DNA from: Arthrobacter sp. Leaf234
GTDB taxonomy: Bacteria > Actinomycetota > Actinomycetes > Actinomycetales > Micrococcaceae
DNA length: 64,000 nucleotides
Assembly (NCBI RefSeq): GCF_001422665.1
Contig: NZ_LMLU01000005.1
Coordinates: 1-64,000 of the forward strand
Direction: 5' to 3'
The notes under the pieces were generated by a model that saw only the letters and a list, made by a program, of their open reading frames with translations, had not been told where the DNA came from and made no database searches. Shown here piece by piece: positions 35,527-46,045 of this stretch. The first letter of the stretch is position 1. The number at the start of each line of letters is the position of its first letter. A program made the translations under genes and the position numbers.

Positions 35527-37182
35527 TCACTCACTGGGCTTGGTGTCACCGATCGACGCCGCATCGAGGATGCGATAGGCATAGCCCTGCTCCGCCAGGA
35601 AACGCTGGCGCTTCGCGGCGAAATCCTGGTCGAGGGTGTCGCGGGCGACCACGGTGTAGAACCGGGCCGCGCGCCCGTCCGCCTTAGGCCGCAGGAGCCG
35701 CCCGAGCCGCTGGGCCTCCTCCTGCCGGGAGCCGAAGGACCCCGAGACCTGGATGGCGACCGACGCCTCGGGGAGGTCGATGGAGAAGTTCGCGACCTTG
35801 GACACGACGAGCACATGGATCTCCCCGGACCGGAAGGCGTCGAACAACCGCTGCCGCTCCTTGACGGTGGTCTCGCCCTTGATCACGGGCGCGTCGAGGC
35901 GTGCGCCGAGGTCGTCCAGCTGGTCGATGTACTGCCCGATCACGAGCAGCTGCTCACCCTCGTGCGCGGCGACGAGGCGCTCCACGACGTCGGACTTCGT
36001 GTCCGACGTCGCGCACAGTCTGTACTTGTCGCCGTCCTCCGCCATCGCGTAGGCGACGCGCTCGTCGCGCGGCAGGTCCACCCGGACCTCCACGCAGTCG
36101 GCGGGTGCGATGTAGCCCTGGGCCTCGATGTCCTTCCACGGCGCGTCGTAGCGCTTCGGCCCGATGAGTGAGAAGACCTCTCCCTCCCGGCCGTCCTCAC
36201 GCACGAGCGTGGCGGTGAGGCCCAGCCGGCGGCGGGCCTGCAGATCCGCCGTCATCTTGAAGATCGGTGCGGGCAGGAGGTGGACCTCGTCGTACACGAT
36301 CAGCCCCCAGTCGTTGGCGTCGAGGAGCTCGAGATGCGGGTACAGCCCGCCCCGCTTCGTCGTGAGCACCTGGTAGGTGGCGATCGTGACGGGTCGGACC
36401 TCCTTGACGGCGCCGGAGTACTCGCCGATCTCCTCTTCCGTCAGGGACGTCCGCTTGAGCAGCTCGTCCTTCCACTGCCGCGCGGAGACGGTGTTGGTGA
36501 CCAGGATGAGGGTAGTGGTCTGGCTCGTGGCCATCGCGGCGGCGCCGACGAGGGTCTTGCCGGCACCGCACGGCAGGACGACGACGCCCGACCCGCCCGA
36601 CCAGAAGTTCTCGACCGCGAGCTTCTGGTAGGGGCGGAGCGTCCAGCCGTCCTCGGCCAGGACGATCGGGTGCGGCGTGCCGTCGACGTAGCCCGCGAAG
36701 TCCTCGGCCGGCCAGCCCAGCTTGAGCAGCAACTGCTTCAGCTGGCCGCGCTGGGAGGAGTGCACGACGACGGTCTCGCCGTCGATGCGCGGACCGAGCA
36801 GCGGCTGGATCTTCTTCGCGTGCAGCACCTCCTCGAGGACGGGGTAGTCCGTGGTGCGCAGGACCAGCCCGTGCTGGGGGTCCTTCTCGAGGCGCAGGCG
36901 GCCGTAGCGCGACATCGTGTCCTCGATGTCGATGAGGAGGGCATGGGGGACCGGGAAGCGCGAGTACTTCAGCAGGGTGTCGAGCACGCGTTCGGCATCG
37001 AGTCCGGCCGCCCGGGCGTTCCACAGGCCGAGCGGGGTGAGGCGGTAGCTGTGCACGTGCTCGGGCGCGCGCTCCAGTTCCGCGAAGGCGGCGATCGCAT
37101 GGCGCGCCTCGGTGGCCTGCTCGTGGTCCACCTCGAGCAGGATGGTCTTGTCACTCTGGACGATCAGCGGGCCGTCAACCAT
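35527..37182 (-). CDS. XPB-type DNA repair helicase
   Basis: 551 residues. N-terminal damage-recognition-like region; Walker A in VVLPCGAGKTLVGAA, motif Ia TNTVSARQWKDEL, DEVH (VYDEVHLLPAP) motif II, LTATLVRED motif III, and the C-terminal RecA fold ending with motif VI FGSRQEEAQRLGRLLRPK. XPB homologues (M. tuberculosis Rv0861c) are ATP-driven 3'-5' helicases. The ATG at 37182 overlaps the end of the partner gene by eight bases, so coupled translation with it is expected. A bacterial repair role is inferred from relatives. Confidence 0.93.
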   Translation of the reverse strand: MVDGPLIVQSDKTILLEVDHEQATEARHAIAAFAELERAPEHVHSYRLTPLGLWNARAAGLDAERVLDTLLKYSRFPVPHALLIDIEDTMSRYGRLRLEKDPQHGLVLRTTDYPVLEEVLHAKKIQPLLGPRIDGETVVVHSSQRGQLKQLLLKLGWPAEDFAGYVDGTPHPIVLAEDGWTLRPYQKLAVENFWSGGSGVVVLPCGAGKTLVGAAAMATSQTTTLILVTNTVSARQWKDELLKRTSLTEEEIGEYSGAVKEVRPVTIATYQVLTTKRGGLYPHLELLDANDWGLIVYDEVHLLPAPIFKMTADLQARRRLGLTATLVREDGREGEVFSLIGPKRYDAPWKDIEAQGYIAPADCVEVRVDLPRDERVAYAMAEDGDKYRLCATSDTKSDVVERLVAAHEGEQLLVIGQYIDQLDDLGARLDAPVIKGETTVKERQRLFDAFRSGEIHVLVVSKVANFSIDLPEASVAIQVSGSFGSRQEEAQRLGRLLRPKADGRAARFYTVVARDTLDQDFAAKRQRFLAEQGYAYRILDAASIGDTKPSE

Positions 37183-39589
37183 CGGATGGGCTCCCTTCGA
37201 GGATCTCCACGTCCATGACGCGGTGTACGGATACGACTTTCTCCACCTGGTTCTCGGGATCGAACACGCGCAGGCGGCCTCCCGAGACGGACAGGGGAAC
37301 GAGGATCTGGCGCACGTGATTCCCCTCGCTGTCCGCCGTGCCGAGCCGGATACGGCTGCGGGACCTGATGGCGGCCCGCAGCGTCTCCAGGCCGAGCAGC
37401 GTCTCGCTGTCCGACGCCGCCGCGTGGTCCGCGGCTCCCGGCCGCGCCGAACGGAGCGTCGCCAGCTGTGCGGAGATCTCCTCCTCGGCGACCGACCAGG
37501 GGTTGAGCTGCGAACGCAGCTGCTCCGGGGGCATACGGAACTGGCCGGGCTCCCGGTCGGTATCGGTCCGCGGGGAGGTGGTGGGCGCGGAACCGGTGGG
37601 ATCGGTGGCGGGGGAGAAGCCGAGATCACGCAGGAGTGCGACCAGTTCCTGCGGTGACGCGGCCGAGACCAGCACGGTCGGGGCGATCTGTACGATCCCC
37701 AGCACCGCGGCGCGGGGATCGGCGAGGACGGTGGCCGCGACGGCGTCGTCCTCGGTCCTCACGTAGCTGCCGGCACGCCCGACCTGGAGGCTCCCGTACC
37801 GGGAGGCGGTGTCCTCGACGAGATAGGTCAGCGCCTGCGGGATCTCGGTGGCCGAGTGCAGGGCGAGGAAGGCGAGGATGGAGGGTGCGTCCTCACCGGC
37901 GTCGAGTGCTCCGCGGATGGAGTCGGCGGAGAAGCGGTAGGTGGTGGCCGGCCCCTGACCCTCCGGGGTGGACATTCGCAGGAGCCCTCGCGCGACCTCG
38001 GGCTCCAGGTAGCCGGGCGCGACCGCGGTGAGGTCGGCCTGCAGGACCACGTGGGAGACAGGGGTGGGCAGGGCCTCGCGCACGGCCCGGGCGGCCTCCT
38101 CGAGCCGGCCCTCCGCGACGAGCCGACCGGCGTCCGTGAGTGCGCCGTCGCCGGTGAGGCCGAGCGACTGCGCCTCGGCGAGCATGCCGGGAAGAAGGCG
38201 GGTGAACCGGCGCTGCAGGCGGGGCTGGTGCCAGGTCGCGAGGGCGATGACGGCCTGGTCCGTGAGCACGGGCAGCCGGGGGGCGGACGGTTCCGCGCCG
38301 CCGGCCACCGACAGCTCGGTGGCCGCGGACAGCAGTCGCTGGCGCACCATCGGCGCATCGGGCCGCGACGCCTCGGCGGCGAGCGTGTTGATGCCCGTGC
38401 CGTCCGGCAGCCGGGATCCGACGAGGGCCGGGGCGCGGTCGACGGCGAGCCACCCCTCGACCAGCAGGAGCCACTGCTCGTCCCGTCCGAGCGCCTCCCA
38501 GGCGTCGAGCCGTGACGCCTTCCATCTCGAGTCGTCCGGGTCCAGTGTCAGGAGACCGACGGCGGCGGCGAGTTCCAGCAGCCATGCGGCGTCCGCTTCG
38601 CCCGCGCGCAGGGCGTCCCGCACCCGGCGCAGTTCGCGGACGCCGACCCCACCGGACCGGAGGGTGGTGACGGGGGTGGTTGCCACCGAGCCGAGGAGCG
38701 CGGTCATGAGCCGGAGCGTCTCGGCGATGGCCCCGAAGGAGGCGTTGTCCCGGAGCGCCGGCCGGGTGGTGCGCTCGACCTCGAGGGGTGGTGCGACGTC
38801 GAGAGTGGTGAAGACGGTATGGCCTCGCAGGGCGATCCCCACCCCGCGCGGCAGTTCGACGTGCAGTGCATCCAGGGGCGCGAGGAGGCAGCGATCCAGC
38901 AGCCACCGCACGGCCGGCGTGGCCCCGCCGTTCGGGGTGGTGTCGGTCGCCGTCGAACCCACCGGCGCATCCCGAAGCCTGACCAGCAGCGCGGAGGCTC
39001 CTTCCGGTGCGTCGGCGAGGACATCCTGCCAGGCCGCGGGCTGCGCTGTGATGCTGTCGATGATCCGTGCCGCGGCGGCCGACGTCAGGTCCTCGCTCGG
39101 GGAGTCGGGTGCGAGCAACGGCACGGCGCCGACGAGCGCCGGACCGAAGCGGGGGACGGTACGGGCGAGGGTGCGGAACGGGCGTCCGAGCCCTGCCGGG
39201 TACGGGCCGAGGGCGTCCGCCAGGGCGCCCACCGGGAGCAGCCCGCCCTCGGGAGCCACGGCCAGGAGGGCGCGTTCCACCAGCCCGGACAGGATGGCCT
39301 CCAGCGCGTCGCCGTCGGAGCCGGGCAGCGCGGCGGCCAGGGCGTCGCGGTCGACGGCTCCGCCGGCGTCCTCGCTGAGGACCGTGACGGTCTCGAGGAC
39401 CTGTAGCTCCGGCCGGTCGACGTTGTCGAGGGCACGCTGCAGGCTGGCACGCGTGGAGGCCCGTGCCGCGAGCGCGGCGAAGTCGGGCACCGCGGGAAGG
39501 ATGAGGTCGGGCCGGCGTGTGAGCAGTCGGCGCAGGTCGTCATCGCTCCGGCGCGCCAGCTGATCGGCCAGTGCTCGGATTGCGGACAT
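37175..39589 (-). CDS. Helicase-associated domain protein, putative XPB partner
   Basis: 804 residues from the ATG at 39589 (MSAIRALADQLARR). Rich in Ala and Leu helices. The C-terminal 250 residues repeat patterns seen in XPB/Ssl2 N-terminal domains (YLVEDTASRYGSLQVGRAGSYVRTEDD resembles the MSRYGRLRLEKDPQHGLVLRT segment in the helicase). No helicase motifs are present. The gene overlaps the XPB start by eight bases. M. tuberculosis has the same pair (Rv0862c-Rv0861c), and archaea have XPB-Bax1, so a physical partner or regulator is likely. A longer in-frame extension upstream to 39802 covers 12-bp repeats and is rejected. Confidence 0.8.
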   Translation of the reverse strand: MSAIRALADQLARRSDDDLRRLLTRRPDLILPAVPDFAALAARASTRASLQRALDNVDRPELQVLETVTVLSEDAGGAVDRDALAAALPGSDGDALEAILSGLVERALLAVAPEGGLLPVGALADALGPYPAGLGRPFRTLARTVPRFGPALVGAVPLLAPDSPSEDLTSAAAARIIDSITAQPAAWQDVLADAPEGASALLVRLRDAPVGSTATDTTPNGGATPAVRWLLDRCLLAPLDALHVELPRGVGIALRGHTVFTTLDVAPPLEVERTTRPALRDNASFGAIAETLRLMTALLGSVATTPVTTLRSGGVGVRELRRVRDALRAGEADAAWLLELAAAVGLLTLDPDDSRWKASRLDAWEALGRDEQWLLLVEGWLAVDRAPALVGSRLPDGTGINTLAAEASRPDAPMVRQRLLSAATELSVAGGAEPSAPRLPVLTDQAVIALATWHQPRLQRRFTRLLPGMLAEAQSLGLTGDGALTDAGRLVAEGRLEEAARAVREALPTPVSHVVLQADLTAVAPGYLEPEVARGLLRMSTPEGQGPATTYRFSADSIRGALDAGEDAPSILAFLALHSATEIPQALTYLVEDTASRYGSLQVGRAGSYVRTEDDAVAATVLADPRAAVLGIVQIAPTVLVSAASPQELVALLRDLGFSPATDPTGSAPTTSPRTDTDREPGQFRMPPEQLRSQLNPWSVAEEEISAQLATLRSARPGAADHAAASDSETLLGLETLRAAIRSRSRIRLGTADSEGNHVRQILVPLSVSGGRLRVFDPENQVEKVVSVHRVMDVEILEGSPSDG

Positions 39590-39667
39590 CCCTCCAAGGC
39601 TACCCGGCGCCTCCGACAGAGCTGGGCGCGGGCAGCACGCCCGCTGCGTGCAGGACGCCGTGAGGGG

Positions 39668-39713
39668 GACCGGCGCCGGGACCGGCGCCGGAGCCGGCGT
39701 CAGGACCGGCGCC
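39668..39713. repeat. 12-bp tandem repeat, GACCGGCGCCGG
   Basis: Three exact copies of GACCGGCGCC start at 39668, 39680 and 39704, with a degenerate copy at 39692, giving a 12-bp period. They cover the 3' end of the small membrane protein gene on the minus strand. Confidence 0.7.
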
Positions 39714-39999
39714 GCGCCAGGGCGGACAGCACCACGAGGGTGGCCATGAGGAGGAACGCGATGGGCAGGCAGAAGTAGGACGCCAGGACGAAGCCGGGCC
39801 ATACCGTCCCGCCGAGGAAGGCGGTGAGGAGGATCGCCGCGAGCGCGATGAGGCCGATCACGGCGCAGGCGACGGCGGCCACGGAGAGGACCAGTCGTCC
39901 ACGACCTGCGGGTCCGCCGGGAACCTCGCCGTCGCGCTCGGCAGGGACGCCGACCGACCGCCGCGCGGGGGCGTCCTGGGCTGGTTCATCAGGGATCAT
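39700..39999 (-). CDS. Small two-helix membrane protein, unknown
   Basis: 99 residues. A Pro/Ala/Gly-rich polar N-terminus (about 35 residues), two hydrophobic helices (about 36-58 and 66-92) joined by a short turn, and a closing RRR. It resembles small actinobacterial hypotheticals but I do not know the family. It overlaps the rejected long extension of the XPB partner and ends in 12-bp repeats. Confidence 0.55.
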   Translation of the reverse strand: MIPDEPAQDAPARRSVGVPAERDGEVPGGPAGRGRLVLSVAAVACAVIGLIALAAILLTAFLGGTVWPGFVLASYFCLPIAFLLMATLVVLSALARRRS

Positions 40000-40171
40000 A
40001 GCCGTCCAAGACTACAAGAACCACGGCCGGGGAGCTGCCGGAGAAGCTATATCCTAGGAGACACAGACTTCCCCGGCGGCGGCAGCCCGCCCCGGCACCA
40101 GGCGGTGCACGGACCCGGGACCACCACCGCAGGCGCTGGCCGCCCGGTTCAGCTAAGAAGAGGTAGACGAC

Positions 40172-40555
40172 GTGCCCATCGGCAAAGTCAAGTGGTTCGA
40201 CGTGGACAAGGGCTTCGGTTTCGTGGCCACGGATGACGGCAAGGAAGTATTCCTGCACGCCTCGGCCCTGCCCGCCGGCGTCAGCGAGGTGAAGGTCGGC
40301 ACCAAGCTCGAGTTCGGCGTCGCCGACGGCCGCCGCGGACTGCAGGCGCTCTCCGCTCGGATCCTGGAGCAGGCCCCGTCCGTCGTGAAGGCGACCCGCA
40401 AGAGCGCGGATGACATGGCGGTCATCACCGAGGACCTCATCAAGCTGCTCGACGCCGTGTCCAACGGACTCCGCAAGGGGCGCTACCCGGAGAAGGCCCA
40501 CGCGACGAAGGTGGCCGCGGTTCTCCGAGCGGTGGCCGACGACCTCGACGCGTAG
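40172..40555 (+). CDS. Cold-shock domain protein with C-terminal extension
   Basis: 127 residues, GTG start after AAGAAGAGGTAGACGAC. The cold-shock domain occupies residues 1-65: RNP1-like KGFGFV and RNP2-like VFLHAS, aromatic residues on one beta sheet that bind single-stranded nucleic acid. The last 60 residues (VKATRKSADDMAVITEDLIKL) are helical and unusual for classical CspA proteins of 65-70 residues; actinobacteria have this longer form. It may act as an RNA chaperone in growth or cold. It starts a unit with DUF3027 and the MFS gene. Confidence 0.93.
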   Translation: MPIGKVKWFDVDKGFGFVATDDGKEVFLHASALPAGVSEVKVGTKLEFGVADGRRGLQALSARILEQAPSVVKATRKSADDMAVITEDLIKLLDAVSNGLRKGRYPEKAHATKVAAVLRAVADDLDA

Positions 40556-40564
40556 GCTTCGACC

Positions 40565-41257
40565 ATGACCACGACCAACCCGGACACCGCCGGCGGCGAC
40601 GCCCCGGCCGGCGACACCACGATGCCCGACGACGGCGACGCCGTCGTCCAGGTGCCCGTGGAGGCGCCGAAGAAGCCGCGTGCATCTCGTCGCATCCCGA
40701 AGTCCGACGCCGTGCTCGAGGCCGCGGTCGAGCGTGCCCGTGCGGCTGTGCTCGAGGTGGCCCCGGAGTCCCAGATCGGCCGGCACGTGTCCGCCGTGAT
40801 CGAGGGCGAGCGCCTTGTCACCCACCGCTTCGAGGCGTTCATGCCGGGATACGGCGGGTGGCAGTGGTACGCGAGTGTGGCACGCGTGGCGAGGAGCAAG
40901 GACGTCACCGTGTGCGAGGTGGGCCTGCTGCCGTCCGCGGCGTCGCTCCTGGCGCCCGAGTGGCTGCCCTGGTCCGAGCGCGTGCGTCCGGAGGATTCCG
41001 CGACGGATGACGCCGGCCTGCCGGAGGGAGCAGCTCCCGACGCGGCGCCGCTGGAGGGCGTGGCCGGTACGGACGGGTCAGCGGAGGATTCCGCGGGCGG
41101 GGCCCCTGGTGCATCGGGTCCTGCGCCGTCGGCCCAGCGCGGGGACGACGACGTCGTCTCCGGGGTGGGACCCGCACCGACCGACACCGCAGCCGGAGAA
41201 CCCTCGGCCACGGAGGGCGGATCCGCCGCCTCCATGGGACAGCCCGACGACGAGTGA
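40565..41257 (+). CDS. DUF3027 protein
   Basis: 230 residues. The DUF3027 core (about 40-145) carries GRHVSAVIEGERLVTHRFEA and GYGGWQWYASVARVARSKDVTV and ends LAPEWLPWSERV. The last 85 residues are low-complexity (Ala, Ser, Pro, Asp) and look disordered. It follows the cold-shock gene by nine bases; this order recurs in actinobacteria, but no function is assigned to the family. It is cytoplasmic by composition. Confidence 0.85.
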   Translation: MTTTNPDTAGGDAPAGDTTMPDDGDAVVQVPVEAPKKPRASRRIPKSDAVLEAAVERARAAVLEVAPESQIGRHVSAVIEGERLVTHRFEAFMPGYGGWQWYASVARVARSKDVTVCEVGLLPSAASLLAPEWLPWSERVRPEDSATDDAGLPEGAAPDAAPLEGVAGTDGSAEDSAGGAPGASGPAPSAQRGDDDVVSGVGPAPTDTAAGEPSATEGGSAASMGQPDDE

Positions 41258-41291
41258 CCGCCGTGGGTCGCCGGGGCGGGGAGGAAGGAGC

Positions 41292-42569
41292 ATGAGCACC
41301 TTCCGCTCGCTCGGCATCCACAACTACAGGCTCTGGTTCATCGGCGCGCTGATCTCCAACATCGGTACCTGGATGCAGCGGACCGCCCAGGACTGGCTGG
41401 TCTACGACATCCTCACACCCCAGAACGCCTCGGCGCTCGGGATCGTGATGGCCCTCCAGCTGGGGCCGCAGCTCGTCATCGCGCCGTGGGCCGGACTGAT
41501 CGCCGATACCGTCGACCGCAGGAAGCTCCTCGCCACCACGCAGATCGCCATGGCGCTACTCGGCATCGGGCTCGGCCTCATGGTCCTCCTCGACGTCGCC
41601 GTCCTCTGGCACGTGTACGCGTTCGCGCTGGCGCTCGGCGTCGTCTCCGCCTTCGACGCCCCGGCACGGCAGGCGTTCGTCTCGGACCTGGTGCGTGACG
41701 ACTACCTCCCGAACGCCGTCGCCCTCAACAGCGCATCCTTCAACGGCGCCCGCCTCATCGGCCCCGCCGTCGCCGGGCTGCTCACGGCGGGGGTCGGACC
41801 GGGCTGGGTCTTCATGATCAACGCCCTGACGTTCGGAGCGATGGTCTACGTCCTCCTGGTGATGCGCGCCTCCGAGCTCAACAGCCAGCCGCGGCAGGCG
41901 CCCGGCAAGGGCCGGATCCGCGAGGGCTTCCGTTATGTGCGGCGCCGCCCGGACCTGATGATCGTGATGCTGGCGATCTTCATCGTCGGCACCTTCGGGC
42001 TCAATTTCGCCGTGTTCATCGCGGCGATGGCGAGGACCGAATTCGGGCAGGACGCCGGTGTGTTCGGGGTCCTCTCGTCGGTGATGGCCGTCGGTTCGGT
42101 GGCCGGCGCCCTGCTCTCCGCCCGGCGGGAACGGCCGCGGCTCAGGTTCGTCTTCGGGGCCTCTGGGGCCTTCGGCCTGGCCTGCGTGCTGGCGGCCCTG
42201 GCCCCGAACCTCTGGCTCTTCGGGCTGGCACTGGTGCCGGTGGGACTGTTCGCGCTGACCCTGATGACCAGTGCCAACGCCTATGTCCAGACGACCACGG
42301 ACCCCGGCATGCGGGGGCGCGTCATGGCCCTGTACTTCGCGATCTTCCTCGGTGGCACGCCGCTCGGCGCGCCCGTGGTCGGCTGGGTGTCCGACATGTT
42401 CGGGCCCCGCTGGAGCCTCGGCGTGGCCGCTGCATCCGGCCTGTTGGCCGCCGGGGTGGGCATCTTCTGGGCCTGGCGCTACCACGAGGTGCGGTTGCGG
42501 TACGACCGCTCGGCACCCCGGCGCCTGCGTCTCGACCACGAGGCGGGCGCTGCGGACTCCGGCGCGTAG
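41292..42569 (+). CDS. MFS transporter, EntS/enterobactin-exporter-like
   Basis: 425 residues from the ATG at 41292, which follows GAGGAAGGAGC; a longer frame to 40815 lacks a site. About twelve helices. Landmarks: SLGIHNYRLWFIGALISNIGTWMQRTAQDWLVYDI, the motif-A loop ADTVDRRKLL, FDAPARQAFVSDLV and RGRVMALYFAIFLGGTPLGAP. This matches the MFS_3 (EntS/TetV-like) group that exports siderophores or drugs. Substrate unknown. The close placement after DUF3027 suggests shared transcription. Confidence 0.88.
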   Translation: MSTFRSLGIHNYRLWFIGALISNIGTWMQRTAQDWLVYDILTPQNASALGIVMALQLGPQLVIAPWAGLIADTVDRRKLLATTQIAMALLGIGLGLMVLLDVAVLWHVYAFALALGVVSAFDAPARQAFVSDLVRDDYLPNAVALNSASFNGARLIGPAVAGLLTAGVGPGWVFMINALTFGAMVYVLLVMRASELNSQPRQAPGKGRIREGFRYVRRRPDLMIVMLAIFIVGTFGLNFAVFIAAMARTEFGQDAGVFGVLSSVMAVGSVAGALLSARRERPRLRFVFGASGAFGLACVLAALAPNLWLFGLALVPVGLFALTLMTSANAYVQTTTDPGMRGRVMALYFAIFLGGTPLGAPVVGWVSDMFGPRWSLGVAAASGLLAAGVGIFWAWRYHEVRLRYDRSAPRRLRLDHEAGAADSGA

Positions 42570-42639
42570 GCGGAGAGTTCCCGCCGGTGTCCTGCATGCT
42601 TCGCCCGGCAGCTGCCGGAGGCGCGGCACCGGCGGTCCG

Positions 42640-44751
<2,112 letters not shown>

Positions 44752-44754
<3 letters not shown>

Positions 44755-44803
44755 CGGCTCCACCACCGGTCCCTGACGGCTCCACCGCGGGTCCCTGACG
44801 GTG
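44752..44803. repeat. 22-bp tandem repeat at the end of the DtxR-family gene
   Basis: TGACGGCTCCACC-N-CCGGTCCC occurs at 44752-44773 and 44774-44795, with a partial third copy at 44796-44803. The first copy begins with the gene's stop codon TGA, so each unit carries an in-phase TGA. The rest of the gap to 44980 holds a palindrome and possible promoter. Confidence 0.75.
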
Positions 44804-44890
44804 CTTGGCCCCGGACCGTCACGGCGCCGGCACGGCGATTTCTTCGCGCCTGGGCGCGCCTCGGATGGTCGCCGTCACCAAGAACATACC

Positions 44891-44911
44891 GTTCCGTGAC
44901 CGGAACGTGAC
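44891..44911. promoter_or_regulatory. Palindrome GTTCCG-TGAC-CGGAAC with CGTGAC direct repeat
   Basis: A perfect inverted repeat (44891-44906) overlaps two direct CGTGAC copies at 44895-44900 and 44906-44911, 11 bp apart, one helical turn. Such direct repeats are typical for OmpR-type regulators (MtrA in mycobacteria controls Rpf and RipA cell-wall genes). The site lies upstream of the riboswitch and the hydrolase genes. Confidence 0.4.
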
Positions 44912-44980
44912 ATAGGGTGCTTTCTGTTGTAGCCTTCATCTCGTGCCAAATTCGCTCTAGATCCGGCACCCTCCTGCAAA

Positions 44981-45145
44981 TCGCCTAGCTCTGCCATTGC
45001 CGGAGGTCCGTCCGCACCATCGCATGGCAGAGGCGGGGGAACCAATTTCGGGTTTCTGCACAGAAATCCTTGGGGTTAAGTCGCTTGCTCACGCAGCGGC
45101 CGGGTGACTCCCATCCGAATCCGACAGCTCACCTCGCAGGCGTTG
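44981..45145 (+). ncRNA. ydaO/yuaA-type c-di-AMP riboswitch
   Basis: The leader of the first hydrolase gene has the ydaO-type blocks in order: CTAGCTCTGCC, GGAGGTCCGTCCGCACC, GGCAGAGG, GGGGGAACCAA, GGGGTTAAGTCGC, GGGTGACTCCCATCCGAATC, CGACAGCTCACCTCGCAGG, with closing CGCCT/AGGCG arms. The family senses cyclic di-AMP and in Actinobacteria commonly sits before NlpC/P60 and resuscitation-factor genes, usually turning them off when the ligand is high. The start GTG lies about 17 nt downstream. Confidence 0.9.
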
Positions 45146-45161
45146 GGAGAGGCAATCCACC

Positions 45162-46022
45162 GTGTCCACCAGCTCTTCGCTGGGCCGCCACCGCGCGCCC
45201 AAGACGGTCAGCCCGCTGACCACCCTGTCGACAGCAGTCGCATCCAACGCCGGTTCCGTCGGCCGCCAGGCAGCCGTCATCGTCGCCGCCTCGGGCCTGG
45301 TCCTCACGGCCGGCCTGCCGGCCCACGGCGTCACCACCGCGGACCGTGAGGTCCAGTCCTCCTCAGCCCTGACCATCAGCCGCGTCGTCTCCGCCGAGGT
45401 CACGGTCCCGGCCACGGCGAAGGTCACGTTCGAGCGGGTCGCCGTCGAGGTCACCCCCGCCCCCAAGCCCGTCGAGGAAGCCCCCGTCGTCGAGGAAGCC
45501 CCCGTCGTCGCGGCCCCCGCACCCGTCGCCGCCGTCGAGGCACCAGCACCGGTCGTTCCCGCTGTGGAGGTTCCGGTCGCAGCAGCACCCGTGGCCGCCG
45601 TCGCCGCGCCGGTTGCCGCGCCCAGCGCCCCGGTCGCCGCAGCGCCTGCAGCCGCCGCACCTGCTCCTGCCGCTCCGGCGCCCGCAGCCCCCGTGGAGCA
45701 GTCCGCTCCGTCATCCGGTGTCGCCGCCGGACTCGTGGCCTCCGCCTACGGCCAGATCGGCGTCGCGCAGGACTGCACCGCCATGGTCGAGACCGCCCTG
45801 CGCTCCGTCGGCAAGTCCGTCGGAGACCTGGCCCCGGGCCAGTTCTTCCAGTTCGGTGACGTCGTCGGCACGCCCGCCGCGGGCGATCTCGTCATCACCG
45901 GCGGCCATGTCGCGATCTACGTCGGCAACGGCCAGGTCATCAGCGGTGGCCTCAACGGCATGAACACCGACATCCACAACCTGTCAGACCTTCCCGGCGC
46001 AAGCTTCGTCCGCGTCCGCTGA
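45162..46022 (+). CDS. NlpC/P60-family secreted peptidoglycan hydrolase (first copy)
   Basis: 286 residues, GTG start. A long N-terminal signal/anchor (hydrophobic part about 45-60, ending GLPAHG) and a Val/Pro/Ala-rich low-complexity linker (about 110-190) lead to an NlpC/P60 domain. The catalytic Cys is in QDCTAMVETALRS and the His is in TGGHVAIYVG. Such enzymes cut D-Glu-diaminopimelate or similar bonds in peptidoglycan stems. It follows a c-di-AMP riboswitch, and its second copy is next in the same unit, so both are probably under that control. Confidence 0.9.
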   Translation: MSTSSSLGRHRAPKTVSPLTTLSTAVASNAGSVGRQAAVIVAASGLVLTAGLPAHGVTTADREVQSSSALTISRVVSAEVTVPATAKVTFERVAVEVTPAPKPVEEAPVVEEAPVVAAPAPVAAVEAPAPVVPAVEVPVAAAPVAAVAAPVAAPSAPVAAAPAAAAPAPAAPAPAAPVEQSAPSSGVAAGLVASAYGQIGVAQDCTAMVETALRSVGKSVGDLAPGQFFQFGDVVGTPAAGDLVITGGHVAIYVGNGQVISGGLNGMNTDIHNLSDLPGASFVRVR

Positions 46023-46045
46023 TCACCACACACGGAGAATCCCTT

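Noticed and set aside
39590..39802. N-terminal extension of the XPB partner with Pro-Ala-Pro-Val repeats.
   Set aside because: It is made by the 12-bp repeat array and overlaps the membrane-protein gene; the ATG at 39589 starts the conserved part.
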